This document shows positions 11,201 to 25,300 of a stretch of DNA of 64,000 nucleotides, one piece after another. Origin of the DNA: Hirundichthys speculiger. Lineage: Eukaryota; Chordata; Actinopteri; Beloniformes; Exocoetidae. The first letter of the stretch is position 1. Each line of letters starts with the position of its first letter. Both the position numbers and the translations under genes were made by a program. A model generated the notes under the pieces. The model did not search any database. It was not told the DNA's origin and saw only the letters and a list, made by a program, of their open reading frames with translations. Location: positions 1,210,307 to 1,274,306 of the forward strand of contig JAGFBZ010000939.1 of assembly GCA_018398805.1 (NCBI GenBank), read 5' to 3'.

Positions 11201-14200
11201 ACAACCTGAAACCTCCATAGACACTGCAGCGACATGTTTGGAACCCCCCTAATGGGGCCCCGACTGCCCGTGGCCGGCTTTCTGCAGCGCTTCAGGCCGC
11301 GCCCCCTTCTGCCAAATATGGAAGTGACCCCGGAAGTGGCCCCAAATTTCCCGGCGCCCCCATATTTCCCGGAACACCGGCTGCTTCTGCTGAACCCATT
11401 AACACTCCTCCCCCTTCAGAGGGAGACGGTGAGAACAAAATTACCGTAAAAAGCTGCAGCCCACTTCCTGTGTGAACGTTGAGACATTTATACAAACACA
11501 ACAATCACTTTTTCACCACAAACATGAAAGATGCTCAGACATTCCAGTCGTGTCTCCCGTCAACTCCCATGAGGCTTTGGGGTCACAGCAACACAAACAC
11601 GCCACGCGTGACAAACAACACACACATGAAAGCTCTTCTAAATCACGTCTTGGTAATTACAGAGTAGTGTAGTGTTGGTGTCGTGTTTCCAGCTGACAGT
11701 TTGGGTTTTTACTTAAAAATGGTTTTACGTTGAAGTTCGAGGATAACTGCTGCACCTGTCTGTGTTTCAGGTCTTCTTTTCGAAACTCCCTCCGCTCCAA
11801 AGCCATGACGAGAAGCAAATCCCCCAAAATGCACCTCTCTCCTCGCAGAGGGTCTGGGGGGATCTGGTCTCTGCAGCCGGAGCAGGTGGACAGAGTCTTT
11901 GCGGCTCTCAGCAAAGGACTGAAGTAAGAAAACTTATAAATACTGAAAGAAACTGATGCTGACTGTTAGAAACAGCTGTTTCCAGATGTGTGCGGATGCA
12001 GTCGGCTCCTGTTTCAAACCGCCGTAGTTCTGCGTTGTTTTACCGTCTGTGACCGCGATGGTCTGATCTCTGATGTGTTCAGGGAGTATCTGGAGAGTCA
12101 CCAGGCAGAAATGGACTTCCTGTCCTCACAGCAGAGAGAGACCAAGAGAAACTCCAGACTGGTGAGGAGAGACAGGAAAAGATCAATAAGAGGAATCAGT
12201 GATAGAAATGATCAGAATGATGACAGTGGCCATGTCCTTCTTCTCTTTCCAGGCTTTCCACTACGATCTGGAGAAGGTATATTTTCACATACTTTTCTTG
12301 GAGTTATATCAAATTAGTTTCCTCCATGTAGCAACACCATTTCTGACCACGGGGGGCGTATAGATCTGCTCTGCTGACAGAAGAGCCACTGACAATGCTG
12401 TGTTGATGAGATCCTAGAGGCTGCAAATCCTCTACTATCCACTAGAGGCTGCAGTTCCTCCTCTGACCACTAGAGGCTGCAGTTCCTCTACTGACCACTA
12501 GAGGCTGCAGTTCCTCTACCGTCCACTAGAGGCTGCAGTTCCTCCTCTGACCACTAGAGGCTGCTGTTCCTCTACCGTCCACTAGAGGCTGCAGTTCCTC
12601 TGCTGTCCACTAGAGGCTGCAGTTCATCTCCAACCACTAGAGGCTGCAGTTCCTCCTCTGACCACTAGAGGCTGCAGTTCATCTCTGACCACTAGAGGCT
12701 GCAGTTCCTTCAAGGTTTGGGTCATAGCCCATGGCCATCCACTGCTCTCTGGAGGACCTGCTGATCTCATGGTAGATATCCATGTGCACTTTGTTGTGTT
12801 TTACAGCAGGTGCTATAACATGAACCTTCTTGTGACATGCTGCCCTGGTGTGGTCAGAAGTGGTATTACTACGTAGAGTGGCTTTACAACCTGAGGTAAA
12901 CAATGACTACACAGATAAAACACTGGTTAATTTCACGTTTCTGCTTTCACAGGAGATCAGAGCATTGGAGAGATACATACGACGATTAGAATTCCAGATC
13001 AGCAAGGTCAACCATTTATTTTTTTTATCTGTTAGTTTTTCTTGGGTTCAGGATTTGTTTATAGAAAAGAATATAATTTAGAATTTCAGAAACTGCTGCA
13101 CAGAAACAAAATACAGATAAATACTGAAAATCAACATATTCATGAGTAGGTCATCACCACGTTGACTAACGCGTCTGCAGGTGGACGAGCTGTACGAGAC
13201 CTACTGTATTCAGTGGAAGTTGTGTCAGGGAGCGCTGAACATGAAGAGAGCCTTCTCACTGTCGCCGTCTAGCAGAGGATCCAGAGAGAGTCTCCTGGAG
13301 CTGGGCCGGAACCACCGACACAGTCTGCAGGTACCGACACATGTTCCCAACCTTTACGGTCACAACGTGTTTCTGTAGAGGCTCGAAGGTCTAAAGTCAA
13401 GCTTGAAGGTTTAAAGTCAGGCTTGAAGGTTTAAAGTCAAGCTTGAAGGTTTAAAGTCAAGCTTGAAGGTTTAAAGTCAGGCTTGAAGGTTTAAAGTCAG
13501 GCTTGAAGGTTTAAAGTCAAGCTTGAAGGTTTAAAGTCAAGCTTGAAGGTTTAAAGTCAAGCTTGAAGGTTTAAAGTCAAGCTTGAAGGTTTAAAGTCAA
13601 GCTTGAAGGTTTAAAGTCAAGCTTGAAGGTTTAAAGTCAAGCTTGAAGGTTTAAAGTCAGGCTTGAAGGTTTAAAGTCAGGCTTGAAGGTTTAAAGTCAA
13701 GCTTGAAGGTTTAAAGTCAAGCTTGAAGGTTTAAAGTCAGGCTTGAAGGTTTAAAATCAAGCTTGAAGGTTTAAAGTCAAACTTGAAGGTTTAAAGTCAA
13801 GCTTGAAGGTTTAAAGTCAGGCTTGAAGGTTTAAAGTCAGGCTTGAAGGTTTTAAAATCAAGCTTGAAGGTTTAAAGTCAGGCTTGAAGGTTTAAAGTCA
13901 GGCTTGAAGGTTTAAAGTCAGGCTTAAAGGTTTAAAGTCAAGGTTTTAGTTTCCTTGAAAAAGGACTTTGTCTCATGATTGTTGTTATTATGAAGATCAA
14001 GAAGATCTTTATTATCTTAAAGGGGGAAATTAGTTTTGCACTTTTATAACCAGTAAAGTAACGACTTTTTCAAATTTGAAACTTTCCATATAGTATTTGA
14101 ATCGTATGTCATTAATTGCAATTTTTTTTTTTTTTTTTTTTTTTTTTACATTTGTTCTGAAACTGAGAGTTGTAAATCTGGTCAAGTCACAACTTTTTGT

Positions 14201-17200
14201 TGTAAAAAGTAAAATTTTGTCATAAAATCTCAAACTTTGAATATTGCAAAATTTGTGATTTTACAATAAAATATGTAATTTTATCTCATAAAATTACAGT
14301 TCACCATTTCTTTTTTACATAAAGTTTTAGATTTCTTTTAGAAATTGTGGCACTGTTTCAAAAGAAAAATCAGAGTGCAGCTCTGCAAAAGATACAATTT
14401 TAAAACAGAAGGTTTCGAATTTACGTCCAAAAGTTGTGATTTTAATGACACAAAGCCTTAAGTTTACATCAAAGTGTGGCATCATCGCAGGTCCTTGTGC
14501 GCTCGTTAAGACCTGCAGCAGCAGATGCAGCAGCTGTTGGTTTCTTGATGAGAAATCACCGTAATTACGTCAGCTTGCTCTGCGTTATTTCAAAGCATTG
14601 AGACCGGAGACGACTGTTTGCCGGCTCAGTTTTCGCTTCCACTTGTGCTCATTTAGCTGCAGCCTTCAGGTGTTGAAGGACAGGACCTGCTTCAGCTTCT
14701 CCATCGTCTTTACTCTGACACCCCGGGTGTTTTCACCTTCCTGGGAGAACCAGCCTTCATTATTCCTCAGGAACATGTGATTCTTCAGTTTCCAGCTGCA
14801 GTTTAGGGGCCATTAACGGACACCTGAGGACTCATCTGTGTGTCTGTGTGCAACATGTGACCTTGGCTGTTTACCTTCAAGTCAGCGTCCAGCTTTCAAG
14901 GCAGGAGTGAGAACACTTGCAGTTCCTCCACTGACAACCAGGGGCATCTTTCCTCTTCTTTGGCAGCCAATCCCACTTTAGAATCATCAGTTTTGTTTTT
15001 TTTTTTAACTCTGCTTCTTCTGCTCTGTGCAGGAGATGTCTGCGATGGAAGGAGATTTAGAAATCCTCCTCGGAGAGCTGCACATAAAGATGAAGGGTGA
15101 GATCAGATCCGATCAGCTGACGGCTTATCGTCAGCTGATCGTGTTTTTCCAAACGTGTTTTTTTTTTTCTCCTCACAGGTCTGATTGGCTTCGCTCGACT
15201 CTGTCCTGGAGACCAGTATGAGGTGAGCTGCTCTCTTCACAGTCAAGAACTTTCAGATTTTTTTTACAGGCAACGACAGGAGAAGGTGTGAAACAGGAAG
15301 GAAGTGCAGTTTTGTACAGCAGAAGGAACTCTATTTTTTTTTTAAAAAGTTGGCTACTTGTTAAATATTGAAGTCATAATTAGTATCTTGTATGACCTTT
15401 TGCATTAAAAACTTTATAAACTGCCAAACATACTAGGAATAAGCTTTTGGGTAGATTCCAATCCCTCTGAATACAGAATAACTATATTCTGTTATCTTCA
15501 TTTTATGGGTCTAATAAGTTATGGCTCCAGATGAATTTTATTAAGGGGAGAAGGAATGAAAATGGCTCTTTTGAAAGTAAAGGTTGCCGACCCCTGGTCT
15601 AGTACCAAGCTCGCTCTCCGTGAGTTTTTTAAAAAAATATTATTTATCTATTGGGTAGAGAGGATGTGACCAGAGAGTTTGATGTTATACTCATGTTATG
15701 TTATCGGCGTAATGTAAGGAGGGAACCCCCTCCCAGACCGGTCCACGGTAAAATTGTCAAGCGTTGACCGGTCTACGGTTACAAAAAGGTTGGGGACCAC
15801 TGACGTAGGGAGACTACAGTCGTACAGGTCACAGGTTCGAATCCCAACCCGTGACCCTTTTGTGTCTTACCCCATCTCTCTGCCCTTGTTTCCTGTCTCC
15901 TCCTCACTGTAAATAAAGGTCACTAATTTAAATTGAATAAAATTAAAAAAAAAAAAAAAAAAAGCTTGTTTCATGACATCATGTCCTGGTGGTGTCACAT
16001 GACCAGGTGCTGGTGCGGCTGGACCGGCAGCGGTGGAGGATCAGAGGGAGGATTGAGTCGGATGACACCCAGTCCTGGGATGAAGAGGAGATGGTTTTCC
16101 TCCCCCACATACACCACAACTTTGAAATTAAGGTTAGAGGACACGCAGACACACCAACACTGTAGATGTGGACTCTGTAGAGCCTTAAAATACACTAAAT
16201 GGAATCGTGAATAGAAAATACGGTGATGACGCAAAAAGCCTCATGTACATCAGAGACGGTCGCGCGCTCACATGAGATGGTTTTCTGGTCATTTGCATTC
16301 CTTCTGTCCGGATGGCGTTTGGAGTAAAAATGAAAGGTTGACCACATTCCAACAAACATCTGCAGCTCCTTGTAAACCATTGAATCCCCCTCTTTTTTTT
16401 TTTTAGGTGACAGAGGCAAAGGGTTTGGGTTGGCTGCTGGTCGGCATGGTAACCTGCGCAAGCGCGGACTTCTTTGTGGCGAAGCCGCAGCTGATGTTGG
16501 TGGACATCACGGAGCTCGGGACCATCAAGCTGCAGCTGGAGGTCGCCTGGAAGTATGGATGCACACGCATACCTGCACGCACACACTAAAAACCTGAGCA
16601 GACAAAACGTCCTGATGTGGAATAAAAAAACAGCGTGATGTTGAGTAGCGTGCTGAGAGGAGAGGAGGAGGGGAGGAGGGGATAATGGAGGAGGCTGACG
16701 TGGAAAGAAGGAAGAAGGATGAGTGGAACTGGTGTGTTAATGATAAAGTTATTATCATGTTAACTCATTAATTTATTAACGCCGACCTTTATTTTATTGT
16801 GCGTTAACGCATGTTCCTCACATGCTTTTGTTTTGAAAGTCTGTTACTGGCTGCTGTGGAACCGGAAGACAATTGACAGGTAAACATGAGGAAAAGCTAA
16901 AACAGACATGGAGAACGGTAAAAATCTGTGAACTTTACAGTTCAGGTAGCAACTCAGGTAGCAATATTAACAATTCTGTCTGAAAAAAAAAACGTTTAAA
17001 TCCCTTTGTTCAAGACGATCGCATCATTCCTGCATTTATCATCAGATCTGCTCCATGTGTTCACTGTCATTCTCGATATCGGCGTGACGTCACGAACCAT
17101 GTAATCGGTCTTGGTTACAGGGCGAAGGGGCAAACAACATTGGATCCAGCTCGCTCCAGCTTGTATTCACTCGCAGTTTCTTTAGCTATTTCGCGTCTCT

Positions 17201-20200
17201 CTAGCTGTTCTCTAGCTCAGTGGTTCTCAAACTTTTAATGCTTCGTACCACCTGAGAAACTATTGAGCTCTCTGAGTACCACTATGTTGACCAATTTTAA
17301 TATATAGCCATATGTGCCTTCTCAATTAGCTTTAAACACACAGGGGAGATATTTATTCCTTAATGTGGTTATTTATTGTTACCTGAATTTCATTTCATTT
17401 CCAAACTGTTATGGCGATCTCTGGAGACTTCAACAATGTCTCCCTCTCTGCAGCTTCACCATCATTCCAACAGTTTGTCAACTGCTCCACCAGAGAAAAT
17501 AAGACGTTGGACTTATTTTATGCAAATATTAAAAATGCATACAGCTTCTCTGCCCTGCTGCCTTTAGGAAGTTCCAACCATAATCTGGTTCTTCTCACCT
17601 CCACCTTCAAGCCCATCGTTCAGCAGCAACCAGTGATCACAAAAACAAACATCAAAACCTGGTCTAGTGAAGCTGAAGATGCTCTGAAAGGTTGCTTTGA
17701 GGCTACGGACTGGGATGCCCTCTGTGAACCTCATGGAGACAACATCAATGCATGACTCTGCTCAAACTGCTTTTAAATTTGAACAGAGAACTCATCCTTT
17801 TGGTTTTAACTGTTATCGTTCTTGTTCCTGCATCTTCTTGAATTTGCCAGTCTGGTACGAACCAACAGTTCCTTCTGGATGAAGACATTCAACTGAATTA
17901 GTTTTTAAATTTTATTCTTAATTTTACTTTTTTGTTCCCGGGTCTATATTTTTCAGGGACATAGAGTTCAGATTTATTTACCAGTTTTCCTTGTTTCTGT
18001 GCTGTAGAAGCCTGGTTTTTTTTTTTGTTTTTTTTTTTACATAATTTGATCTAAAACTCAGGTTTGTTCACCCTTGAACGTCGACCAGATCCAGACTGGA
18101 AACCAGTAAAAGCATCATTTCACCAACAGAGTCACTTTCACCCAGAATCTGTTTTTTTTTCTCTCATATTTTAACTCATGTTTTTGGAGTGTGTGACTGT
18201 GTTTATCTTGAATCCGATTGTAACAGAGTTCCTGTTTTGTTTTGTTTTTTTCTGCAGTCCGTTTGACAGCGCTGACCGGATGAGGCCGCTGTCTGTCAGC
18301 AAGCAGTCGGTTTCCAGCAGGAAGAGTTCGGTTTACAGCTGGACAGCTCCGAGCACGCCGTCCTTCACGGAGAAATACTTCATCGTGAGTACACGCCACA
18401 GTCACAGCCTCATTTCTGAAGGTGTTTCATCTACCCGTTTAATTTTTAATGCATCAAACTCTTGTACAATATTATCACACGTGAACAGATTTCAAGTCTT
18501 AAATCATCTTATCCTAACCCCTCATAGTGGTTCTAGTTAGTTGGTGCACACAGATGGTGTTTTGTGAACTCGTCTTCCTCTCGCTCTCCTTTAGTCGATG
18601 GTGCGACAGCTGCATGATCAGGACGGTTCGCTGCCGTCTCTGCTGCCAAAGAGTCATCAGAACAGAGGAGACGTGTCTCTGATCAGCTACCTGTCCGACC
18701 CTTCACACACCTCCTTCACGTCAGGCCCTCAAAGCCCGTACAGCCCCAGGTATGTGGAGGGGGCGGGGCGGGTTAAGCTGCAGGGAAGCGAGATCAAACC
18801 TGGATTAAGATATCCTTTAGACGAGTAGGGATGGGAATTGATAAGATTTTTCTGATTCCGATTCCATTATCGATACTGTTTAATTCTTTATCCTCCAGCC
18901 TCACCTGGGCTCACAGCTATCCCTTCAGCCACAGCCGAGGAACCAGTCTGGGAGGAAGCCGGACTCAGCTGTCGCTCGGAGAGGAGGAGGAGGAGGAGTC
19001 GGAGAAGACGGGGGAGGAGGAGTGGGGAGGTGTGCTGGAAACTGCATCATCGGTGGAAACCAGCAAGGCTGCTGCAGTTGTGGCCTTACAGAGGTGAAGA
19101 TGAGCACGAAGCCACTCAACATTTGCTGTCTATTGATCTACTTCATTTAAAGCCATGCTGAACTTTTATTCGCTTCAACTTAATTTACTTGTTTTAGCAC
19201 CGACTCAAAAGAAAGGAGTTAAATATTCCTCATTGTATATAAAATTCAATTATAATCCAGTTCATTCTAATTCATTCTTAATGTGTGTTACACAAAAACA
19301 TCCCAGCTAACAAACCTAACAGATCCATCAAATCTTCTCCTTGGTTCAGTTCTCCATCCTGAGCAGCACTAGGTTAACCTGACTAACGGCTAAAAAAAAC
19401 CTCCATCAGAACCAGAACCAGAACCGGGGAGGGCTGGAAGTCTGAGAGGACAATGATAATGACAAACATACTGAAAGAGATTACACGTCATCAATGAAGT
19501 GATCCTTTAGTCATCAGCTTTATCAAAAAGAAAAGTTTTCTTCTTGACCTTGAAGGTCAAGAGGGTTTCTGACTGGTTCTGGGTCCACCAGAGAGGAGCT
19601 GATTACTGAAGGTTCTGCCTCTGGTTCTACTGCTGTAAACTCCAGGGACCACCAGGAAACTCTGCTGAAAGGATACGGACCTGTACGCCTCAAAAAACAG
19701 CAGCTAAAACACAAGAAATGAACTCTAAATTCTGGGTGAAAAGTGCCATTGAGACGATCCGCTTTACTGGTTCCCAGTTTCCTTCTGGTAGACATTCAAG
19801 GTTTTGAAAAATTTTAGATCAAATTACTTAAAAACAGACTTTGGTCTACAACCAAAACTTTTGTTTATAATCACAACTTTTTGTCGCAAAATCACAGATT
19901 TCACAAAATCGACTTTTTGACATAAAGATACAACTTTCATTCATAAAATTGCGACTCTGTAAAACTGCAAGTTTTTCTTGTAAAATTAGGAATTTTACAT
20001 AATTGTGACTTTTTGTCATCAGCAAGTGAATTTTTGTCAGAAAATCTCAACTTTAATTAAAGTTGTGACTTTTTACTTCAGATATTCAAATTTTTTGCTA
20101 GAAGCAAACTTTTGTTGTAAAATCACAAATTTCATAAAATATCGCATTTTTTAACTTAAAATTACAGTTTTGTCATGAAATATAGAACTTTTGCAAAATC

Positions 20201-22262
20201 CTGACCTTTTGACAAAAAACTTCATAAAATTGTGAATTTTTGTACAAGTGCAACTTTTTGTCTAAAATCATAGATTTTTCCTATAAAACTGATTTTTTTT
20301 TCACAAAATTAGAAACTTTGTCCTGTAATTGTAACTTTATTGTAATCGGTTTTAAAATAACAAAAGAAAAATAAAATAATAACACATTTTAGTTGTTAAA
20401 TTGGGAAGTTAAGAAAATGTGAAATTTTCAATTCAATTTTATTTGTTCATCTTATTGTTTCATCTGTTACAATGTCAATTGCCTCTAAATAGACATGGGA
20501 AAAAATACAATAAAAGTCAAATGAGGTAAAATAGAAAATTTGAGAAATATATACAGTAAACCTAATATAAAACTACTATAAGACTGATCTGTATCAGTTC
20601 TTTAGTGCAAACTTGCGTTGAGTATGGTGACAGCTCTTGGGAAGAAACTGTCTCTGAGTCTGTTTAAACATAAACAGATGGAGGTAGCAACAAACAGGAA
20701 AGAAAATGGAGCACAGTTACAGTAACAAGGTGCTCCTAATTAACTATGGTTTGAGCTGGAGGAGGAAGAAAGGGAAGGAGGAAAGGGAGAAGAGCGGTGG
20801 AGACACCACTCAGCAGATCATGTTGGCGTCCCCCTGCAGTGTAGGCCTATAGCAGCATAACTATGACGAAGCTGTGATTAAGATGAGCCTCTTAGTCTTA
20901 GCTCCTATAAATATATAGCTATAACTATTAACCCCTACACGACTAACTGTAGGCTTTACTAAACAGAATGTTTTGAATTTAGTTTTAAAGATGGAGGTGG
21001 TGTCAGCTTCCTGAACCCAAACTGGTAGCTGCTCCCATAATAAAGGAGGTATTTTGAGATAAATCTGCAACTTTTTCCTGAAGTAGCTGCTTGGCGCCTC
21101 CTGGCTGCTGCAGCGGTGACTCCAACAGGCGCTCGTCCATAATTTCCTCAGGAGTTTTCTCGTTCCTGTCTTGTATTCATGTGCGATCGGCTGCACGGCT
21201 GCCGGAAACCTCTGCCGCAAACGTTGCTGATGATGTTTCCAAACTGCACACAGGTCCAGCACTCCAGACATCCTCAGGAAGAACACGGCAGCAGAAGCAG
21301 ATGAGAGACGTAGCGAGCAGGTAAAAACGACCCCCGGTGGGGTCAAAGCAGCTCGATTCTGTCTCCGTTAAAGTCACCATAAACATGTCTTGACATGTGT
21401 CCATGTCTCTACGACGACATCTGCCGGAGCAAGACTAAAAGTAACTTGTCTCTTCGGTGCTTCGTCTTCGTTCTCACGTTTATTCCAGGGCTCCACAGAC
21501 AGTCGGGTATATTCTGCCGCAGTGTCGTCCACGTCGCCCACTCAGCCCGCCGACTCACCCACGCCGGCTGCTCCGCCCCAGGGAGAGCAGGGGTCAGCAG
21601 CGCCCAGCGCAGGGCCCAGGCCCTCAGGCTGGGCTCCCTGATGGCAGAGCTGGAGAGAACGTTGCAGAGCCAGAGCAGTTCTGATAAGGAGCTTAGAACC
21701 CTGGACCACCAGATACTGCACCTGGCAACCATCCTGAAGGTACCTGTGTGTCTTCACGCCATCAAACATTAGTTGGAAGACATGCTGATGTCCCCGTCTC
21801 TGTCCTGGCGCAGAACAACCTCTCCATGCTCAGGAGGTCATCGTCAGAGGAGACTCTGGCCGTGGAGGAAGTCCTGGGCAGCTTTGACTTCCTGTCACAT
21901 GACTTCAGCGCAGATGATGACACTTCCTGTCTGGGCAGCCTGAGGCTGAAAGACAGCGGGTGAGTTCGCAGGCAAGACGGCTTCGTCCACATGGATATAC
22001 ACAATTCATCTACCAGAAATCCTGATGAGCAGATGTTTAAAGAACTTTGATTGAACAATTTACTTCAAGGTTGTGTGGCGTAATAATATTTCCCAATATG
22101 AGGGTTCAAAATGTTCAAACAAAACTTGGGTCTGACAATCACTTTAATTCTTTGAAAGTTCTTTGAAATTTTTTTTTTAAAATCAGGTATTAGGTCCACC
22201 TGTCCAACTGCTCGTTAATGCAAATTTCTAATCATATATATATATATGATAATGTGATAATT

Positions 22263-22310
<48 letters not shown>

Positions 22311-22320
22311 ATATATATAT

Positions 22321-22375
<55 letters not shown>

Positions 22376-25300
22376 ATATAGATATATATATATATATATA
22401 TATATATCTATATATTGAGGATCCCTTCATATATTAGGAATGAGCTGCTGCTCATCAATTATCAGAACCTCCCATTATAAAAGAAAACAGTTGCAACTTT
22501 ACAAGAAAAAAAAGTCAAGATTTGATGAAAGAAAAACAAAATCAAGTCTTTTTGAGAAAGAAGCTGAGGTTATTTTTTATGGCACGAAAGAATTCCTCGT
22601 TTTACAAGAAGAAAGTTACAAGAAGAAAGAAGAAAATTGCCTCGTTTTACAAGAAGCAATTTTCCTGAAAAAATAATCACAATTACTCATGAAGGAAAAT
22701 ACCTGATCTTAGCAGGAAAATAGTCACACTGGTAGAAGAAAAAGGTTGCAGGTTTGATGAAAAAAGTACATTTGAAGAAAAAAAAAGCAGAAAATAAAAC
22801 AAAAACATAATTTTTTGGTCACTAATGTCAACATCTCATGAGCCATTTTTTAAATGATCTTCTGAATTAATTTAAAGCTCCGGTGCTCTTCCTCCTGGAT
22901 GAAGCCTTCCAGCCGCTCTGATAGCTGTGTGTCTGCTTGGACCTCAGTGATCACTGCTGGCAGCTTCACTGATTTTTATTTTCTCCATCAGCATCAGCTC
23001 TTTCCAGCAGAGCCCTCTGAGGAGTCTGGGCCTCGTCTGTCAGGACAGCCAATCAGCCTCTGAGGAAGAACTGGTCATCCCCCCGCTGACCTCTGGGAAC
23101 TGGGATCTGGACCAAGCTCTGGAGATGCAGCTGGATATCTGCTGCATCCTGCTGCAGGTACTGTGGAAGCTTTTTTGCTTTTATGAAGTGGAATTACAGT
23201 AGTAACTTTACTTAAATAAGAGTTGCGAAGCTTCTTCCATCAAGGTTTAATGAAGATCATAGATCTGAGCGATGAATATTCCTGCATGAAAGATGAAGAT
23301 GAAACTTCTGGAACTGTAGGAGCCACTTGGTGGCAGCAGACCCAACATTTCCACACTGGTCTTTCCTCATCTCATAGATCAGAGGTGTTCAGCTCCAGTT
23401 CTGAAGATTTGTCTTGCATATCTTTGATGTTTCCCTGCTGATTCAAACGAATGGGTCAACAACAGACTTGTGGAGACCTGGATGACAATCTGATGGTGAT
23501 CAATTCCTTTGAATCAGGTTTGTTGAAGCAGGGACACATCTCAGACATGGAGGACTGTAGCTTTCAAGGACTGGAGTCCTGGACTAGATTGTAGCAGAAG
23601 AACCAGACAAACCCTCTATAATCACTCTGTGGAGTCCTACAGGTGATTTTAAAGCCCGTTTGTCATTGTTCTGAGCAGCAACAAATTGCAGAATTAGCAG
23701 GACTGGAAGCTGACAACAGCACATCGACCTTAGTTCAGTCACAGTTTGATATTTTGGCTTAATTTATGCTAATCTCTGATATTGATTTCTATTATTTAAC
23801 ATTCATTCTCATCAAATCTGTCCAAACATCCTCGTTTCTAGTGTCACTGCTGAAACCAGAGCTGAAACCAGGACTCCAAATTCTTTTGTTCTCGTCAAGA
23901 TTTAGAACCTTGGATCTGGAAATATGAGATTATTTATCTTGTTTTGAAAATAGATTTCCTACTGAGCCCATTTATATGCTTACATTTATCGCTAATGTGT
24001 CTTTTATTCCTTAATTAAACCTTAGATCTATTAAGTTACTGTTATAAAGTGGATCAAATGGTTTATTTATCATATAGAAGTTATCTTACAGTCAAGCATG
24101 TGGACCTGCAGCCTCTAGTGGTCAATAGAGGAGCTGCAACCTCTAGTGGTCAGTAGAGGAACTGCAACCTCTAGTGGTTGGTAGAGGAACTGCAGCCTCT
24201 AGTGGTGGATAGAAGACCTGCAGCCTCTAGTGGTCAGTAGATGAACTGCAGCCTCTAGTGGTCAGTAGAGGAGCTGCAGCCTCTAGTGGTGGATAGAAGA
24301 CCTGCAGCCTCTAGTGGTCAGTAAAGGAGCTGCAACTTTTCTTACATCTGCAGTAGATTCAACCCTGTAGTTGGAATGTTGGAGCTCGGTTTAGGGTTTT
24401 GGTTCGGATTAGGGTTTATCTCAAGTTCAGAGGTAGTTCAGAAATAAACAACAACCCCCTCAGCAGCTCTCAGTCTTCTCTTTCTGGATCTAAAAGTGTG
24501 CATAAATGTTTCCTCAGATGATAAAAATAACCCACTTCAGTCCAGCCCGGAGGGAGCTGCTGGAGGAGATGTCTCACCAAGCGGAGGTCCTGGACAGAGT
24601 CAGTTGTCTGCTGCTGGAGAAGAACGACAACATCACAACTGCAGACGGTCAGTGAAGATACTTGACCATCATCTCAGATTCCTTCATGCAGCAAATAGTT
24701 GGCAGCATGTTCAGGTTCTTTTGATGTTTTGTGGTAAATTAAATCAAACTTCAGGCTTCTCAGCTACTTGATTTCACCTGCAGTCCTACCGAAGGCACAG
24801 AGATCGAGGGATGTCCTGCTGTTCTGGGAGGAGTGTGTGGACGACAGCAGCTCTCTTTTCTGCTGCCACGTCCACAGCTTCTCCAGGGCACTGAAGAAAC
24901 GTTACACGCACAAGGTGAAGGCCAAGCAGCCCGGCCAATCAGAGAGAGGTATGCGAGCGTATCACCAACACACGTGAATGTGAAACGCCCAAGAGAACAA
25001 CCACTGAGCAGCTGTTTCACCAGCAAACGCAGCAGTCCGACGTCAAAAAGATGCGATTTTACAACAAAGATTCAAAATTTCTGTAACAAAAACACACAAA
25101 TCTATTAAATATAAAAGTTGAGAAATTTGCAAGTTTAGGACACAAAGTTGCAGAAATACAAAATTGACACTTTTTCAATTGAAAGTCACAGTTTTATGAC
25201 AGAAAGTTGCAATATTAAGTTAAAAAGTTTCACTTTCACTTCAGTCACACTTTTACAACCAAGATGAGCATTTCTAAGAAATCTGATTTAAATCTCCTGT

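Larger units (their letters stand above)
9171..11381. mobile_element. Foldback-like element with tandem-repeat arms
   Basis: The outer arms (9171-9372 and 11169-11381) are about 200-bp inverted repeats starting GCCGGTGTTCCGGGAAATAT; the right arm has a 14-bp extra piece near 11325. Inside, three roughly 180-196-bp units on the left (from about 10110, 10309 and 10490) are mirrored by three inverted units on the right (about 10676-11168), around a spacer of about 130 bp near 10549-10675. It is non-coding. Long inverted arms made partly of tandem units are the hallmark of foldback elements. No clear target duplication was found. It is in RIPOR3 intron 1. Confidence 0.8.

Noticed and set aside
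10667..11224. 185-codon frame on the - strand within the foldback region
   Set aside because: The same peptide words recur because the arms are tandem and inverted repeats; no domain, and the opposite arm encodes the same words on the + strand.
17411..17756. Host gene exon with GDFN motif
   Set aside because: Reads as a LINE endonuclease tail with a mutated SDHN motif, not as a RIPOR3 or other host exon.
22215..22430. Tyr-Ile repeat frame that could look like a membrane peptide
   Set aside because: Translation of an (AT)n microsatellite.
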